Assembly: GCF_017742235.1 (NCBI RefSeq) | Contig: NZ_JAGHKQ010000003.1 | Location: 464,206-528,205, forward strand | DNA: 64,000 nucleotides | Source of the DNA: Bacillus sp. 165 | Lineage (GTDB): Bacteria; Bacillota; Bacilli; Bacillales; Bacillaceae_G | Direction: 5' to 3' | Shown: positions 61,950-64,000 of the stretch, one piece after another | Layout: each line of letters begins with the position of its first letter | How positions within the stretch are numbered: position 1 is the first letter of the stretch | Position numbers and translations under genes: made by a program | The notes under the pieces: generated by a model | Database searches by the model: none | What the model saw: the letters and a program-made list of their open reading frames with translations, nothing else | Told to the model about the DNA's origin: nothing

Positions 61950-62151
61950 TCATAAATAAACCGATAGCATATTCTCTTCTCCTTGACTGCGAATTCCTTT
62001 TTGTAATCATAAAAGCCACACATCCAAGCAAAATCGCGGCAATGCCGATTACCCCCGAGAATTGATACACAACATACCAATCCTGCAGCAGTACAGAAAT
62101 GATACCGACAAGTGCGGCAATGCAAGCTCCAAGCTCTAAATATTGCTTCAT
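61900..62151 (-). CDS. DUF5316-like small membrane protein
   Basis: An 83-residue protein with three membrane segments (about 6-20, 29-48, 62-82) and a basic loop KRNSQSRRREY, as in the DUF5316 family of Bacillus membrane proteins of unknown function. GAGGGGGAAAGAAC precedes the ATG. It overlaps, tail to tail, the gene ending at 61949. Confidence 0.75.
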   Translation of the reverse strand: MKQYLELGACIAALVGIISVLLQDWYVVYQFSGVIGIAAILLGCVAFMITKRNSQSRRREYAIGLFMISIPNLLAAALYLVFQ

Positions 62152-62309
62152 GTTCTTTCCCCCTCAAGATGTCTTTTCTCTATTATATGATAAAATTGAA
62201 TTTTCAGATAAATTTCATCGTAAAAATTTCGGAGAAACGAGCTTCTTTTCCTCCTCACTTTTTAATTCTCCATGATTCGACTATTTTCCTGCAAATAACA
62301 CTGAATTTT

Positions 62310-62864
62310 TTATTTATAACTTTTGGCAGCCCACTCCGAGCGCAGTATGCCCATAATAACGCGGTCATAATGTTTCCCGTCTCGATAAACCGCAGCCCTC
62401 ATTCTACCTTCATGCTGAAAGCCCGCCTTTTCATATGCACGAATCGCACTTTTGTTATAATCAATCACATCTAATCCAACACGATCCAAATTCAATTCTT
62501 CGAAGGCAAAACGAAGGATCAGTCTTAAAGCATCTGTTCCATAGCCTTTATTCCGATTCTTTGCTTCCCCTATTCCAATCGCAAGCAACCCTGCACGATT
62601 GTTCCACTCAATGCTGTGGAGCGCAACAAAGCCAACCAATTCATCACCCTGAATAGTCCGCAGCCGAAAATAGGCACTATTCGAGTTGCTGCTCCCTTCT
62701 GCCGCCATGCGCTCCTTCGTTCTCGGCAAAGCAATATCCGTATCGACATTTCGAAGATACTCCGCATCCTCGCCCCACCGGGCCATCACTTCTGCGTCTT
62801 CTTGTCGTACCGCGGACAGACGCACATATTCGCCATGAAAAAGATTAGAAAAATGTGTTGTCAC
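62310..62864 (-). CDS. GNAT-family acetyltransferase (RimJ/RimL-like)
   Basis: A 184-residue GNAT: VRLSAVRQEDAEVMARWGEDAEYLRNVD at the N-terminus, acetyl-CoA motif GIGEAKNRNKGYGTDALRLIL, then NKSAIRAYEKAGFQHEGRMRAAVYRDGKHYDRVIMGIL. This is the order of RimJ/L-type protein acetyltransferases and of spermidine acetyltransferases. The GTG at 62864 is the start, with AAGAAA before it. Target unknown. Confidence 0.87.
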   Translation of the reverse strand: MTTHFSNLFHGEYVRLSAVRQEDAEVMARWGEDAEYLRNVDTDIALPRTKERMAAEGSSNSNSAYFRLRTIQGDELVGFVALHSIEWNNRAGLLAIGIGEAKNRNKGYGTDALRLILRFAFEELNLDRVGLDVIDYNKSAIRAYEKAGFQHEGRMRAAVYRDGKHYDRVIMGILRSEWAAKSYK

Positions 62865-62883
62865 TTTCTTGTCTCTTTATTCG

Positions 62884-63561
62884 TTATTTCTGTCCAAACT
62901 CCACCATCACCTTTTTCTTCATCAGCTTGCTATATATATTAGGCGCCAATCTGCTAATCCATAAGGAGGTTTTAGAAACAGAGCTGATGTAGAGGCGCTT
63001 CTTATTTTTCAATACTCCTTTTACAATACACTCTGCTACATAACGAGGCGTTAATACATTACCTACTGTTTGTCGTTGCTTTGAAACTTGTGTTCCATCT
63101 CCACTTAGAGCATTTTGCACAAGTGCCGTGTTTATGAAGGAGGGATACACCAACAGAACCTTTACACCAAGGTCTTCCACTTCTGATCGCAATGTTTCAA
63201 AGAATCCATGCAATGCATGTTTACTTGCAGCATATCCTGTTCTGCCAAATAGAGGTGCAAAGCCGGCGACACTGGAAATAGCGATAAAGGTTCCTTTATT
63301 TTTAATCACTTGTTCAAGTGTATAGTGTGTAAGATTCATCGTTCCATTTATATTTACAGCCAACACATTTTCAAGCACATCAAGCTGTGTGTGAAGGAAC
63401 GGACTTCTGTGGGATATTCCAGCGTTATGTACAACAATATCAATGGAGTTATGGATTTTTTCAATCTCTTCGATGGTTTCCTTGCATTGCTCTTTCTTTG
63501 TAATATCTAATACATAGATTCCACATGGTACGTTCTGTTCATGTAAAAGAGATTGTAACGT
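62884..63561 (-). pseudogene. SDR gene cut by an IS3-family insertion (5' end missing)
   Basis: The frame is open from the IS junction at 63561 down to the stop at 62884 (about 225 codons), beginning TLQSLLHEQN. It shows IVVHNAGISHRSPF, catalytic Ser in AISSVAGF and YAASKHAL, so the catalytic half of an SDR is intact. The cofactor motif TGxxxGxG at the N-terminus is missing, lost at the junction with TGATATTATCCCC of the IS. Either the rest lies beyond the element outside the window or it is deleted. As it stands it cannot bind NAD(P). Confidence 0.8.
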
Positions 63562-64000
63562 TGATATTATCCCCTTATAGTAGACACGAAAAAAAGCCCA
63601 TCTGATAAAATGGATGGGCAGTCTACTATTGGGGGATTTTATTATGCCATTAAAGGGAACAAAATTTAAACACTATTCAAATCAACTAAAACTTAAGGCA
63701 GTAAAACAATATGAAAATGGCTATGGAAGTTACGTTTCAATTTCACAGGAATTTGGTTTACGTAGTTCAACTCAACTTAAAAATTGGGTGAAAAAGTATA
63801 GAAATGGTGAGTTATTTGACGATCAAAGGGGAAAAACAAATAATTTTCATCCGTTCACTGGACGTCCAAAAACTAAGTTTGATTCCATCGAAGAAGAAAG
63901 AGATTACTTGAAAGCACAGGTAGAATATTTAAAAAAGCGCTATCCAAATATATTGGGGGAGGGTTAATTCCAAAGAAAATTCGATTTGAAATAATAAGTG
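63562..64000 (+). mobile_element. IS3-family insertion sequence, left end (runs out of the window)
   Basis: The terminus TGATATTATCCCC is shared with the stump at 50209. A nested hairpin follows (ATAGTAGAC/GTCTACTAT outside GCCCATC/GATGGGC), then orfA with its ribosome binding site, and then the start of orfB in the -1 frame. The right end is not in the window, so length and target duplication cannot be given. Confidence 0.88.
63644..63967 (+). CDS. IS3-family transposase OrfA
   Basis: A 107-residue HTH protein: MPLKGTKFKHYSNQLKLKAV, VSISQEFGLRSSTQLKNWVKKYRNG and a Leu-rich coiled coil at the end (EEERDYLKAQVEYLKKRY), typical of IS150-group OrfA. The ATG at 63644 follows GGGGGATTTTATT. A slippery A AAA AAG at 63931-63937 lies in the zero frame; a -1 shift there enters an open frame reading ALSKYIGGGLIPKKIRFEII, the start of OrfB. 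This gives the OrfAB fusion transposase by programmed frameshifting. Confidence 0.88.
   Translation: MPLKGTKFKHYSNQLKLKAVKQYENGYGSYVSISQEFGLRSSTQLKNWVKKYRNGELFDDQRGKTNNFHPFTGRPKTKFDSIEEERDYLKAQVEYLKKRYPNILGEG

Overview
The window looks like a chromosomal segment of a low-GC, spore-forming Bacillaceae member close to Bacillus, and probably near the B. cereus group. Evidence for this is the set of recognisable Bacillus families (YfmR, YfmL, YpgQ/YpgR, YcbLMNO-like, the GerW/YtfJ spore protein, SsbB), strong AGGAGG-type ribosome binding sites, frequent GTG/TTG starts, Fur boxes and a T-box leader. No rRNA, tRNA or CRISPR array was seen.

Layout. 0-6.5 kb: a YpgR/CvfC-like HEAT protein cut by the window edge, SsbB, small regulatory and hypothetical genes, a FusB-type EF-G-binding protein, an SDR and a ferritin-like protein. 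5.4-10.5 kb: an iron module with a ferredoxin/flavodoxin-NADP reductase divergent from a four-gene siderophore ABC importer, with a Fur box on each side of the shared promoter region. 10.5-12.4 kb: an MFS transporter and the 3' stump of a MocR regulator lying between two near-identical terminators, which looks like an acquired cassette. 12.4-17.2 kb: housekeeping genes (Bax-inhibitor-like protein, YfmR, YpgQ). 17.3-23.7 kb: a two-component system flanked by two BcrA-type ABC transporters in one operon, divergent from uppP, suggesting cell-envelope antibiotic defence.

23.7-26.6 kb: an SRPBCC-ArsR-VOC operon with a repeated operator, a GNAT protein and a decayed LysE gene. 26.9-32.6 kb: an aldo/keto reductase, SDRs, a VOC protein, a MarR regulator and two tandem flavodoxin-like quinone reductases. 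These share seven copies of a TTGTATGTACAAACAA-type palindrome and probably form a local electrophile or redox-stress regulon. Two broken paralogues remain inside it. 33-46.8 kb: accessory genes, including a PadR/HAAS-pentapeptide pair, a two-half-transporter ABC exporter, an M48 protease fused to ankyrin repeats, an XRE/membrane pair, lipoproteins and a small membrane protein.

47.5-50.0 kb: a compact phage-type replication operon (DnaD-like initiator, G40P-type loader, DnaB helicase) with no other phage genes, followed by the 5' stump of an IS3-family element. 50.5-54.1 kb: a LysE-family transporter behind a T-box leader, an SRPBCC protein, a glutathione peroxidase, an MBL-fold hydrolase and an MFS pseudogene. 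54.3-62.9 kb: yfmL, fhs, a 21-bp minisatellite, a methyltransferase, gerW and small genes. At the right edge the same IS3-family element interrupts an SDR gene and runs out of the window.

Terminators, starts and operators were read by eye. Family calls rest on motif recognition, with no database search.
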